A DNA stretch of 64,000 nt from Bradyrhizobium elkanii USDA 76 (GCF_023278185.1 NZ_CP066356.1:1170001-1234000); one strand, 5' to 3'; shown: positions 48,380 through 57,761, counted from the stretch's first letter. The notes: generated from the sequence alone by a model not told the origin. Made by a program: numbers and translations.

Positions 48380-49240
48380 TTAAGCTACTTTTAGCTCCAT
48401 CTCGATCGGGCTGATATAGCCGATGGCGGAGTGACGACGCGTTCGATTGTAGAAGCCTTCGATGAAGGCGAAGATGTCGCGCTGGGCTTCGGCGCGGGTC
48501 TGGTACTGGCGATGATGAACGAGCTCGGTCTTGAGCGTGTGAAAGAAGCTCTCCATCGGAGCATTGTCATAGCAGTCGCCCTTGCGGCTCATCGACGCCC
48601 TGAGGCCGGCGGATTGCATCAGCTTGCGGTAATCCGCCGAGGCATATTGAACGCCGCGATCGGAATGGTGGATCAGGCCGGCACTTGGCCGCTGCGCCGA
48701 GATCGCCATCCGCAAGGCCGCCAAGGGCAGGTCGGCGCGCAAATGTTCCGCCATCGCCCAGCCGACAATCCTACGGCTATACAGATCCATGACGGCGGCC
48801 AGATAGAGCCAGCCCTGATCGGTCTCGATGTAGGTGATATCGGCGAGCCAGATCTGGTTCGGAGCAGTGGCGATGAAGTTGCGGTCGAGCAAATTCGGGG
48901 CGATCGGCAGGTCGTGGCGGCTGTCGGTGGTCCGCACCCGGCGTGGCCGCGCCATGATGGCCCTGATGCCGTGACGCCGCATCAACCGCTCGATGCGACC
49001 ACGGCTCGCCCCGCGGCCCTGCGCCTTCAACTCGACATGGATACGCGGGCTGCCATAACGCCCGCGGGTGTCGCGGTGGACCCGCCTGATGTCGTCGACG
49101 AGGTTACGATTGGCGGCAGATCGTCGGCTCTCCGGGCGCGAGCGCCAGGCATAATAGCCGGCCGGCGAGACGCCGAGCACGTCGCACAGGAGCGTCACCG
49201 GATAATCGGCGCGGCGATCTTCGATGAAGCGGAATCTCAT
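48380..49240 (-). CDS. IS3-family transposase OrfB (copy 1)
   Basis: Integrase core of an IS3-type element, 286 residues from ATG. N-terminal HTH_21-like part (RGYGSPRIHVEL-type: TRGRYGSPRIHVELKAQGRG), then the rve core with the DDE triad: D in WLADITYIE, D in IHHSDRGVQYAS, E in [18 protein letters not shown]. Intact. In the native element it would be fused to OrfA by a programmed frameshift, but the IS110 element separates them here. Confidence 0.9.
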   Translation of the reverse strand: MRFRFIEDRRADYPVTLLCDVLGVSPAGYYAWRSRPESRRSAANRNLVDDIRRVHRDTRGRYGSPRIHVELKAQGRGASRGRIERLMRRHGIRAIMARPRRVRTTDSRHDLPIAPNLLDRNFIATAPNQIWLADITYIETDQGWLYLAAVMDLYSRRIVGWAMAEHLRADLPLAALRMAISAQRPSAGLIHHSDRGVQYASADYRKLMQSAGLRASMSRKGDCYDNAPMESFFHTLKTELVHHRQYQTRAEAQRDIFAFIEGFYNRTRRHSAIGYISPIEMELKVA

Positions 49241-49271
49241 GTCCGTGTTCCAGCAAAGATCGCGATCGACT

Positions 49272-50878
49272 TCCTAAGAAACAGCCGGATCGGGGTCGCC
49301 CGAAATTGCCTGTAACACGAAGCCCAGAGATTTGGCTCGGCGCTGAAGGTTAGCGAGGACACGGCCGCGATACTTCTGCTCATAGTGATCCGCGCCGGGG
49401 TCTCTGTAGTGCATACCGTGCCGGAGGGTGTTGTAGAATAAAACTGCGATCTTGCGGGCGGTCGCTGTCACCGCCTTTGACTTACCCGCACGTGAGGATA
49501 GTCGGCGATAGAATGCACCGAGCGCCGTATCGCTCCGCCCGACGGTTGTTGCTGCCAACCGCAACAGTGCGGCTGCGCGACTGGACGATCTCCGTGTGCG
49601 CGAGGACAACACCTTGCCGCCAGAGATTTTGTTGCCTGGTGCAAGGCACAGCCAGGAGGTGAAGTGCTTGGCGCTCGGCCATGCTCGCAGATCGGTGCCA
49701 CACTCACCGACGAGCTTCAATGCCAGTGATGGACCCAACCCATGGATCTCAGTCAGATCGACGCCGAGCACGCCGTACAGCGCGGTCCTGACATCGAAGG
49801 TAGGCGCGTTGACCTGTTTGGTCTTGATGCGTGGCTTGGATAGCTTTCCGGTCGGCTTCGCGCCTTTATTGTTCAGTGCCGCGATCAGGACCTCGAGCTT
49901 GCGGTCGCAGTCCAGCATCTTCGCTTGGTAGACGTCGTAGAGTTCCAGCGACTGGGTCAGCGCGAAGACATGTTCGTGCCGGTCGTTGCCCACCAGTGCC
50001 GCGCGGATCGTCGCGATGGATGAATGGCATCGCACGTCCCGATAGGTTGCCAAGACGTCAGGATTCCGCTCGCCTGCAACAATCGCTCGGATAATCCGCA
50101 TGCCGGTTGCGCCCGTGATATCCGTGACCACATGATGGAGCTGCAGATTCATCTCCATCAGGGCCTTCTGCATATGCTGGATATGGGCGGCGGCATATTC
50201 CACCAGCCGCTCCCGTTGGCGCAGATACGCGCGCAGGGTTGCGATCTCGGCATCAGGTCGGAAGCTGCCGCGTAACAGGCCATAGGAGTGAAGCTGGCGC
50301 AACCACGCGGCATCGCTGACATCGGTCTTGCGCCCGGGCACGTTCTTGGCGTACCGCGCATTGACCAGAATCACTTCAAACCCGCGCTGCTCCAGGATCT
50401 CGTAGACCGGGATCCAATAGACTCCGGTGGATTCCATCGCGACACTCGTCACGCCGCACGTTTTGAACCAGTCCGCCAGCTCATGCAGGTCTCGCGTGAA
50501 TGTGCCGAAAGAGCGCACAGGCACGTCAGTGCAAGCGGGGTTCACCGCAGCCATGTGCATCTTTGATCCGACGTCGATAGCGGCGGCCCCGACGTTGACC
50601 GGCCTAAGTTCTGGGCGGTCGCCGACCGTCCTCTTCTTGGGCATTGCAATACTCCATTCAATGATGAGCAGGAGGGTTTGGGCTATGCCAATCGTCATCT
50701 TCCTAATCGGGATCGTCGCCAGGGCGACGTCACCACTCTCAAGTTCGCATGCACCCATGGACCATGTTTTTTAACGGGGATTGTGCCTCCAATAATCGAA
50801 CGGCCGCTACCCTCCCAGCCGCCGAGGATAGCACAAGGCTGTTTCTACGCCGCGCAGGCGCGCCACTGTGCTGGACAG
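49272..50878 (-). mobile_element. IS110-family element nested in IS3 copy 1
   Basis: About 1.6 kb. The IS3 orfA reading stops at TTTTAAAAAA and restarts with GTCGATCGCGATCTTTGCTG beyond the insert, so the ends are set to within a few bases. No terminal inverted repeats or target duplication are evident, as is usual for IS110. Identical arrangement in IS3 copy 2. Confidence 0.8.
49274..50644 (-). CDS. IS110-family transposase (copy 1)
   Basis: DEDD-type transposase of 456 residues. N-terminal catalytic domain: AAIDVGSKMHMAAVNPACTD, VAMESTGVYWIPVYEILEQR, VNARYAKNVPGRKTDVSDAA. C-terminal Transposase_20 domain: LTEIHGLGPSLALKLVGECG and LCLAPGNKISGGKVLSSRTR. The start at 50644 follows TGGAG; an in-frame start 38 residues earlier is unsupported. 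Intact. Confidence 0.9.
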   Translation of the reverse strand: MPKKRTVGDRPELRPVNVGAAAIDVGSKMHMAAVNPACTDVPVRSFGTFTRDLHELADWFKTCGVTSVAMESTGVYWIPVYEILEQRGFEVILVNARYAKNVPGRKTDVSDAAWLRQLHSYGLLRGSFRPDAEIATLRAYLRQRERLVEYAAAHIQHMQKALMEMNLQLHHVVTDITGATGMRIIRAIVAGERNPDVLATYRDVRCHSSIATIRAALVGNDRHEHVFALTQSLELYDVYQAKMLDCDRKLEVLIAALNNKGAKPTGKLSKPRIKTKQVNAPTFDVRTALYGVLGVDLTEIHGLGPSLALKLVGECGTDLRAWPSAKHFTSWLCLAPGNKISGGKVLSSRTRRSSSRAAALLRLAATTVGRSDTALGAFYRRLSSRAGKSKAVTATARKIAVLFYNTLRHGMHYRDPGADHYEQKYRGRVLANLQRRAKSLGFVLQAISGDPDPAVS

Positions 50879-50885
50879 TTTTTTA

Positions 50886-51165
50886 AAATATCGCGCTCCA
50901 TGCGCAGCCGCTCGTTCTCTCGCTGCAAACGCGCGATCTCTGCCGCGTGGTCCGCCGACGGCAGCGTCGCCTGCGTTGGGGGGCGCCGCGTCGCCGCCGT
51001 CGGCTCCAGCCGGGCCCCTCGCTGCTCAACCCACCGCCGCAGCACGGAATCGCGCAGGCCAAGCTCCTTGGCCACAGATCCGATCGAGCGCCCGCTCGAC
51101 GCTACGAGGTCAACCGCTTGCCGCTTGTAGTCGTCCGTAAACGACCGACGTTGACGTCCTTCCAT
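50886..51165 (-). pseudogene. IS3-family OrfA (copy 1), cut by IS110
   Basis: The DNA-binding N-terminal protein: RRSFTDDYKRQAVDLVASSG with helix-turn-helix, then leucine-zipper-like AAEIARLQRENERLRMERDI. It loses its native end at the slippery A run and gains 11 residues read from the IS110 sequence (stop at 50845). Confidence 0.82.
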
Positions 51166-51479
51166 CCGACACCTCCTGGCTCTTCGAGCCTACTACAGGT
51201 GTCCATCAATTCGGAGGAGGTTCAGTCGTGCTCTCTGCACAGCAGGGCCGCTTGTCTAGGTGCTAGCTGCGCCCTTGATGTTGAGGTCAAGCTGCTTGAT
51301 CAATGGCGCGGGGCGCACTTAGCGGAATCGCGTCCCAACGCCCAAGTTCTGCGGCCTTCACTGTTGAGAAACAAGCCTAGGCTGGTCGCCATCCTCGTGG
51401 CCGCGATGGCGCATTCGCGTTTCGGCTCGATCAGCGGAAGAAAAAAGGGGGCAGTTGCAGAATCGCGCTCTATCTTATT

Positions 51480-51904
51480 TGCCCGACTTCTGGCGCGAAG
51501 ACATCGTCACAGTGCGGGCACACGTCTCTGAGCCGCGACTTTCCGCATTCTTCGCAAAAAAAACTGTTCCGCAGTTCGGGCATTTATGAATAGCATCGTC
51601 AGAGCCGCTGTTCCCGCAACGGGGACATTTTGAAAATTAGTGCGTTCTCCGCTCTTCCATCATGGCCTATGCGATCTCGCCCGATTAGTCCTGCCCGAAT
51701 TGAGGTGTGCCCTACGCGCGCTGATACAATGGCAACATAGAGGGCTTCGCTCTCACCAGCACGGTACGCGACGAACGAATTATCTCGCTTCTCGCCCGAG
51801 TGTGCCCTTCCGGCTTCAAATTGGCGCGTTTCGTACGAATGGCCATGCTGTTCCGGTTGATCGAAACGCTTGACGGATACTCTCGCCATCACGACGATCG
51901 ACAT
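51480..51904 (-). pseudogene. Decayed zinc-ribbon protein (unit B)
   Basis: N-terminal part (MARVSVKRFDQPEQHGHSYE, FEAGRAHSGEKRDNSFVAYR, AGESEALYVAIVSARVGHTS) ends with ALIFK; one base further the other frame gives CPRCG ... CPNCG, and past an eight-T run a third frame gives CEECG ... CPHCDDVF. Four CxxC pairs would build two zinc ribbons. Two homopolymer-linked frame changes (AAAA near 51634, T8 near 51556) argue for decay. It is divergent from the DUF2285-like gene. Confidence 0.6.
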
Positions 51905-51922
51905 CGTTGGCGCTAAAGCTGC

Positions 51923-52216
51923 ATGGGAGAATTTTCAGTGCTGGAACCGCTACTCGATCTGACCGTCGATGACATTGCGCCATCGGGTGCGAACCTGACC
52001 GTCTATGACGAGGAGCATTTGGCTACATACTGGCGGCTGCTTGACGCCGATGCTGAGGGGGCGGATTGGCGGGAAGTTGCGCGCGTTGTTCTTCACGTTG
52101 ACCCTGCCCGCGAATGGGACCGGGCGCGTCGCGCTTTTGATAGTCATCTTGCCCGGGCAAAGTGGATGGCAGATTATGGATATCGACAGCTGCTCCGCGG
52201 CGGTGCGTTGGGTTAG
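51923..52216 (+). CDS. DUF2285-like small protein, copy 2
   Basis: Protein of 97 residues. YDEEHLATYWRLLDADAEGA, DWREVARVVLHVDPAREWDR and ARRAFDSHLARAKWMADYGY are nearly the same as copy 1 (43545). The frame is open and the start is plausible, so it is the second intact copy. Its divergent neighbour is the decayed zinc-ribbon gene. The function is unknown; ICE excision control through the FseA type is a speculative parallel. Confidence 0.7.
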   Translation: MGEFSVLEPLLDLTVDDIAPSGANLTVYDEEHLATYWRLLDADAEGADWREVARVVLHVDPAREWDRARRAFDSHLARAKWMADYGYRQLLRGGALG

Positions 52217-52935
52217 TGCTTCGTTTGCGCTCGTCATAAGCCGGGCTCCGTGAGCGCGGTCCGGCTGATTTCCTTCAACGATCAGGGAAAGTGTGGCAGC
52301 ACGTGTCCTAGCAAACCGAGGCCGAGAATGAGAAACGCTCCTGCGCAGATCTGCGCGAATCCAACGCGCGACGTATGCACGTCCACCCTTAAGGCCTCGC
52401 CGCGCCCCAGCGCCTAGCGCGGCGAACGAAAGCTGACTGCCGTTGAATACATCAAACTGTGAAAGCATTGCATTTGATGCAACGCGATCCCCTGCCGTGA
52501 TGAGCGCGCCATCGTGCTATCGCACATCACGAAGTATGAAGGTGTAGGCAGGCTTGTCTTCGAAGGGCCGTTCAATCCGTAGCCGAAATCGCCTTCTCGA
52601 CGTTAAAAACCTGGGCACTAGAGGGTGAATGCCGACACGATGATTGGGCCTTACGACGAGGCGCGCCGAGACTTGATGGCCGATGGATGGAACACCCATA
52701 GGAACGTTACTTGTGTCGCGAATTCAGACTCGGAGTTGTGATTCGATTGGCCAACTGAGCGAGTCGGAAGGATGGATAATAGATGCGAATTGTCGTTCCC
52801 GGGCCTTCGTGTCTACCGCGTTCGTAAATGTGCCAGTGCGCGTGGTGGCGGCTGTTGTTAGAGGGGTGGTAGCCCCCAATCCGGGGCTCAGGAGGCGCTG
52901 GTCGTGGACGCCCTGCTTGAATCCGCTTAGGGACT
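52217..52935. other. Region without recognised gene
   Basis: About 720 bp. A minus-strand frame of 60 codons at 52517-52699 (RFRLRIERPFEDKPAYTFIL) may be a fragment. Otherwise nothing I can support. Confidence 0.35.
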
Positions 52936-53187
52936 TTAACCCGTCAACGGAAACCTACGGGACCGCCAATAATCTCTGATTTCACTTTCGAACCAACCCT
53001 CGGCCTCAAATCGAGGGCTGACACGCGACCGAAACTTCAAATAGTGGCTGTAGTGCTTGCGTTCGAGCCACGTCGTAAAGGCGCTGAAGCTCGGATAGTG
53101 ACCTTGTTTCTGCTCATAGCCTGTCTCGCCCATCCACTCCAAGGCGAGATGCCGGATCATTCGTTCCGCATCGGCTTTTTTGTGCAT
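52936..53187 (-). CDS. Small hypothetical protein
   Basis: Protein of 83 residues: charged helix at the start (KKADAERMIRHLALEWMGET), then aromatic-rich SFSAFTTWLERKHYSHYLKF and FEAEGWFESEIRDYWR. It reads as a real small protein by composition and has an ATG start. No family known to me. It is 48 bases after the next gene upstream on the same strand. Confidence 0.5.
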   Translation of the reverse strand: MHKKADAERMIRHLALEWMGETGYEQKQGHYPSFSAFTTWLERKHYSHYLKFRSRVSPRFEAEGWFESEIRDYWRSRRFPLTG

Positions 53188-53235
53188 TGCGTTTTCCTGC
53201 CCTAACGTTCACCGGGACACCGTCGTCCTGAGGTT

Positions 53236-53655
53236 CTAGATTGACCCGAGCGACTTGTAGAAGCCGCCAGCAATTCCACCGATCAGATCGCCGATGGTGC
53301 TCCAATCCCTGCCACCAACGTCGGCGTTCTGAATTCGGCTCTCGATGGTGTCTCCGGTGGACAACTTCTGCCGCACAACAGCGAATCCCTTTGCGCTGAG
53401 TTGAGCTCGCGCAATGATCAAGACCGCCCCGCGTCCGGCTTCGTTAACACTGTCGCTATGGATCAGGTTTTCCTTCAGCATCCAACGAAGCACGGCTATG
53501 AAGTCTTCCTGACTGACCGGTGCGCCAAGAAACTGCTCTGCTCCGCGACTATCGATGTTGTGTACGGATAGGCCGGTAGACACAAATTTTGCAATTGCGC
53601 GGGCAACGAGTGCCATGTGCTCATCAATCACTGACCTGTTGGCGTTTTCAGTCAT
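53236..53655 (-). CDS. Hypothetical protein
   Basis: Protein of 139 residues. A strong ribosome site (GAGAGGAG) is 4 bases before the ATG. Winged-helix-like middle: FLGAPVSQEDFIAVLRWMLK, ENLIHSDSVNEAGRGAVLII, ARAQLSAKGFAVVRQKLS. The C-terminus is Gly/Ile-rich and amphipathic (IGDLIGGIAGGFYKSLGSI). I do not recognise a family; it may be a helical regulator. Upstream of the small gene at 52936 in a likely two-gene unit. Confidence 0.62.
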   Translation of the reverse strand: MTENANRSVIDEHMALVARAIAKFVSTGLSVHNIDSRGAEQFLGAPVSQEDFIAVLRWMLKENLIHSDSVNEAGRGAVLIIARAQLSAKGFAVVRQKLSTGDTIESRIQNADVGGRDWSTIGDLIGGIAGGFYKSLGSI

Positions 53656-53884
53656 TTGCTCCTCTCGTGGGATGCGCCTTGTATGAAGCCGATGGCAGCA
53701 CTCGTATGTGCGATCCGACAGTTTATCTCTTCGGAAGTTTCTCCGAAAGGGCCTCTAGAATCCGGACGCCGTCGCTGCCGATAACTCCCAGGAATTCACC
53801 CAAACCGAACGCCATCGACTACTGCGGAGAAATATCTACCGTGTAATTCGAACGTCGCCATAGTCATCTTCGATCGGTCGCTCA

Positions 53885-54064
53885 TCATCGAAGTCCGTGT
53901 GAGCGAGTAGGGCGGCCAACGCCGAACAACATCATGCCGCCGATCCAGGCGAGACACGTTGCGATCAAGTATGCGGACGTTCCGACGCCAATATTGCCGG
54001 TCAGCCCGAACAGCGTGCCCGCGTTAAATAGCATTCCGACGCCACCCCAGAACCAAAAAAGCAC
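53885..54064 (-). CDS. Possible small membrane protein
   Basis: Fifty-nine residues from GTG: two hydrophobic segments (LFWFWGGVGMLFNAGTLFGL, then SAYLIATCLAWIGGMMLFGV) and a short basic tail. The frame is open further upstream without an ATG, so the start is uncertain. It could be a remnant, but its membrane pattern is clean. Confidence 0.4.
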   Translation of the reverse strand: MLFWFWGGVGMLFNAGTLFGLTGNIGVGTSAYLIATCLAWIGGMMLFGVGRPTRSHGLR

Positions 54065-54231
54065 CGTAAGCGCCCCCTCTGAAGCTGCCGTAGCTGCTTC
54101 GCAGTCTAAACGTGCGTTCCCAACTTTCTTTGCGCTTGAATCCCATCGGCGCGGCCTGTACGTCCTTTGGTGTTGATGATCGTCGCTGCGGCACGCGCCG
54201 AGATGCCACCCATAATCACTGTGGCGAGCCG

Positions 54232-54399
54232 CTAGAGGACTATGATCTTATCGAGAGGAAGCTGAAGTTCTGTCGCCCGTTCTTTGCGATCCGCTTTTTG
54301 GAATTCGTTCTCTCGCCGCTCCCATTCAGTAAGTTCTTTGCGAGCGGCTTCGCAGAGACGATCACGCCGTCCTAGGGTTGGTTGACTATGCTCGGTCAT
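54232..54399 (-). CDS. Small charged helical protein
   Basis: Fifty-five residues from an ATG preceded by GGGGGTAA. RRDRLCEAARKELTEWERRE, then NEFQKADRKERATELQLPLD, forms a highly charged helix. No family recognised. Codon use looks normal and the start is good, so I consider it a likely gene. Confidence 0.5.
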   Translation of the reverse strand: MTEHSQPTLGRRDRLCEAARKELTEWERRENEFQKADRKERATELQLPLDKIIVL

Positions 54400-55123
54400 G
54401 GCTTACCCCCATGACGTAGATCGGGTCAATGACTGGTTTCGAGCGTGGGGCGGAGCGGGTGCTCGGTCAAGGTCTCATTTGCGCAACCGCTATTTTGCTC
54501 GCACTGTCAGATGTCTGTCCATTTCGTGCAGAGTGTCCGCGCCGGTCATGAAGACGAACTGTCAAACAATCCGAATTCTAGTCCTCGGTCCCGTGACACG
54601 CTTTTCATATCTCAAATGGGAGATGATGCGTAGCGACACGGAATGGGAGATCATCCGTAGTCAAGTAGCGCACTGCGCAGAGAACAATCACATGTTATTT
54701 AACTTGTGGCTTAGTGCCAGAATGCCCCATCCTCCGGGGGAGGCAAACTTTGTACGAGGCGGACAAAATCGTGCGCGCGCTTTGTAGGAGTGCTTAAACC
54801 GCATCATAACCGTACGCTTCGTACCACGCGCAGTGAAGGTAATTTGCTGGTGAGCTTGCCTTCGTTTGGCGCGAGGCCGATGCGTTCTTGTGCCAAACCG
54901 AATCTGGAGACTCGGCGAGGCCTTGGATGGCGCTCCAACCTTTGAGGTTGCGGAAGCTTCTGTCGATTTTATGAGATTCGTCTGCACTTCTTCAGCCAAG
55001 CGAGCATCCCCAAAGAACTCGCTGCGACCGATCTTCGCTGAAGTGTTGCCTTCCTTGGACCGCGATCATCAGCGCAATCACTGCCGGAGGCCTCGGCAAT
55101 GTTGCGCTGCCTAGTCTATAGAT
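54400..55123. other. Region with dispersed repeat copy 2, no recognised gene
   Basis: At 54732-54825 the words AAACTTTGTACGA, GTGCGCGCGC, GTAGGAGTGCTTAAA, GCATCATAACCG and CTTCGTACC follow the order of the repeat at 43380. On the minus strand a 103-codon frame runs through it (54688-54999), rich in Lys/Arg/Thr, without a known family. Confidence 0.4.
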
Positions 55124-56208
55124 TTATGCACTTTGCAAGCGTTTACAAAACCCGCGGATATCTGATCCGAGCGCAATTATTGCGCGACGAAAGAATTGTT
55201 CGATGAGCACGTAACTGGTCGCCGCAATGGTAAGTGAAGCTACCCAGATGCCAACGTATTGCAGCCACAGCGGGATGGGAGAGAACGCTTCGAAATTCAC
55301 TGTGTACCAGCGAATGACAAGCTGGTGAAACAGATAGAGCGAATAGCTGATCTCTCCGAGGAAAATAAGTGTCCGGTGGGAAAGCGCGCGGCTGATGGCT
55401 CCGTCATAGCGCGCGAGCGACAGGATCATAGCGAGATAGAAAGGGGCCGCGCCGCCAGTCTTGATAGAATAGGCAAGGGCAGGGGGCAGGAAAGAAAAAT
55501 CAGTAATGGTGAAAAACGCATTCGCGGCAAGCGTTAGAGCCAAGGCGCCGACTTGGAATGATGTTCCCTTGACCTTGCTTGTCGCGTCGCGCTTGAACCA
55601 TTCGCCCGCAGCGACACCGAGTGCGAAGATCGGAAGATTGACCAGCGGGTTATAATGACCAAGCCAGTGACTATCGATGCCGGGTTCGAGCTTGCCCAGC
55701 AATAATTGAAAGCCGACCGGGATCGCCAAGGCAGCAAGCAATGTGTGAAGTACACTTCGACGCATCAACCACAGCACGCCAGGAAAGGTCGCGTAGAAGA
55801 AAATCTCTGCCGAAACTGACCAGGATGGGGCATTGTATGACCAGTAAACGGCCCTTTCGGGGATCCAGGCATGCACAAGGGCAAGATTCAGCCACAAGTT
55901 GCGAAACTCTGCAGGGGTAGTGGCCACTTGATAGCTGTATGGCCAGAAGATCAAAAACAGAAAACAAATAGCGGCAACGTGAGCTGGCCAGATGCGGGCG
56001 AAACGTGCGGTTAGGAATTGACCGAGTGAAGCCCCTCTTGCGTTGATCGATAGGACAAAGCCCGAAAGCGCGAAAAAGAACGTGACCGCCCTGCCAGATC
56101 GAATGGCCAGAAACTACCTTCCGGGAAAAGTGGCGCGACTTGCGAATGGGTCAGAACAATTGCCGCGGCGGCAAAAAACCGCGCGCCGGTCAAAGACGGA
56201 ATGTTCAC
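55124..56208 (-). pseudogene. Acyltransferase 3 family protein, one frameshift
   Basis: Membrane acyltransferase (OafA/YrhL type) of about 360 residues. The start (NIPSLTGARFFAAAAIVLTH, with family His) is in one frame up to PFDLAG; the rest (VTFFFALSGFVLSINARGAS, FLTARFARIWPAHVAAICFL, ISYSLYLFHQLVIRWYTVNF) is in another, switching near 56093. About ten membrane segments follow. The family O-acetylates sugars of lipopolysaccharide or Nod factors. One indel separates the frames, so the gene is recently broken or the base is a sequencing error. Confidence 0.75.
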
Positions 56209-56899
56209 GGTAGAAGTCCTTGAAAATACGATCCCTGCTAGAGCACTGCCGTTTTGTCAAGCGAACCATTCGCCCGTCGCGCAACTGTTGCCGTCTAAAG
56301 CGGATATGGAGCCCCGCGTGACCCACGCCACGACGATCGCGCCATGAGCGAGGTCACGTGGCCGGAAAGGAAGGCGGTGCACGGGAGGATCAGTGGCAAG
56401 GGGCGCCTCACGTCCATGCGAGTGCTGCCACCCACCCTTAATGATCCCGACACGAAAGCTCCGAGGAACATGGTACGTTAGGAGCGAACCGAACGCGCTT
56501 CTCATCTGAGTGTGTCGTCTCCGCTTCAGATTGGAACGTTTAGTACAAGAGATCTTCGCGCGCCGTGTCCCTGAGCTGGAGCCTCTGCGCGTCCAGCTAG
56601 ATAGATAACAGTCGGCGGGCCTTTGCCCTTCGTCAATTCGTCGCCTGCGAAAGCAAGGCCGCCCCACCTAACCGATTGCGCGTGAAAACTCGAGCCTCGG
56701 AGCGACTTTGCATAGAGACCCGGGCGTGTGCGAGAGCACACCGCCTCGACTGATATCAGACGGTGCGCTGGGAGCATCACACGGTAGCGTAAATAAGACC
56801 TTGACCCCGGCACCTGCTTTCCCGAACGCTCGGACCAGCAAAGCATTCTTATTGAACGAATCAACGTGTTGGGGGGCGCCACAAAAGCCGCCGCTCGAT
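56209..56899. other. Region with decayed unit C
   Basis: No intact gene. The minus strand near 56470-56545 reads TFQSEAETTHSDEKRVRF, a decayed relative of the zinc-ribbon family at 51480. No other family recognised. Confidence 0.4.
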
Positions 56900-57162
56900 C
56901 CGGATATCGCCGATATGGCGCCGACGGATTTCGATCCTGACGCTCTACGACCATGAACATGCCGTCACCTATATGCGCCTCCTGGACGCAGATGCAGAAG
57001 ACGCCGGCTAGAGAGAAGTCGCAAAGGTCGTGTTGCGCATTGATCCCGAACGCGAGCCGGAGCGCCCGTCGAGCCTACAAAACTCATTTCGCGCGGGCGA
57101 AATGGATGAGCAATAGCGAACACAGACTGCCGCTCGAACGTGGCTGGCCTGCCTCTAACTGA
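56900..57162 (+). pseudogene. DUF2285-like small protein, copy 3, broken
   Basis: Frame one gives LYDHEHAVTYMRLLDADAED, AG, then a TAG where relatives have Trp, then REVAKVVLRIDPEREPERP. After a frame change near 57062 it ends RAYKTHFARAKWMSNSEHRL, PLERGWPASN. The last four residues PASN equal copy 1. Premature stop and frameshift make it a pseudogene. Confidence 0.75.
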
Positions 57163-57702
57163 GCAAAATTGCCACACGAGCATGCGCGACCACCGCATCG
57201 ATTTCGTCGCCTCTCACGCCTCCGTTCACGCTAATCTTACTTGCTTGGCGGCGACATTGTCCTTTCTCGCCTACGACGCTTGCTAGGTCGCGTGTCGCGA
57301 GGACACGCGCTCAGGCCCCATCTCGCATGGAGATGCTTGCGCGCATAGCTTGTCGGATACGAAGAAGCGAGCTATCCGCGGCGGGACCACCTTGGCAGGT
57401 TCTGCTGGCACCGACCTTCGGCCGCCGGCTCGTTCAATACATTGAACGCACGCCGACACCGTCGGCTGCAAGCCACAGTACCTCTCACCTGAGCTTAAAC
57501 ACGCGTTGTGCGCTGAGCCGTCGCTTCTCGGGCCAGGCAAGCGTCGTCGCATAGCAACCAAACAATGCGCAGCATTTGTCGTTTCCGATGCTTCAGGCAC
57601 GGCCGTGCTTACCAGCTCAGTACGCAATGTACGAGCAATCTCCTTTCTCGCCTGAGGTCGTTATCTCCGCTTCGCTCCGATCCCGATATCGCTCATAGCG
57701 AT
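57163..57702. other. Region with decayed unit D
   Basis: No intact gene. On the minus strand near 57600-57680 the reading TSGEKGDCSYIAY, stop, AGKHGRA parallels HSGEKRDNSFVAYRAGESEA of unit B at 51480-51904. The remainder is unassigned. Confidence 0.4.
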
Positions 57703-57761
57703 TGAACCTCCTCCGAATTGATGGACACCTGTAGTAGGCTCGAAGAGCCAGGAGGTGTCGG

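Larger units (their letters stand above)
48352..51224 (-). mobile_element. IS3-family element, copy 1, with nested IS110-type element
   Basis: Ends are related 25-bp inverted repeats (TGATCTTCCCCCAAA... at 48352, and the inverse of TGAACCTCCTCCGAA... at 51224), matching at 18 of 25 positions and ending TG...CA. Flanking bases GTCG repeat on both sides, a 4-bp target duplication. orfA lies at the right, orfB at the left; between them at 49272-50878 sits an IS110-type element. Inverted relative to copy 2 at 57703. Confidence 0.88.

Noticed and set aside
50947..51531. 194-codon plus-strand frame across the edge of IS3 copy 1
   Set aside because: Antisense to orfA at one end and to the zinc-ribbon relic at the other; no recognisable domain.
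51225..57702. Functional composite transposon carried by the two IS3 copies
   Set aside because: Each IS3 copy has its own flanking short repeat and no common duplication brackets the whole, so the pair need not have moved together.
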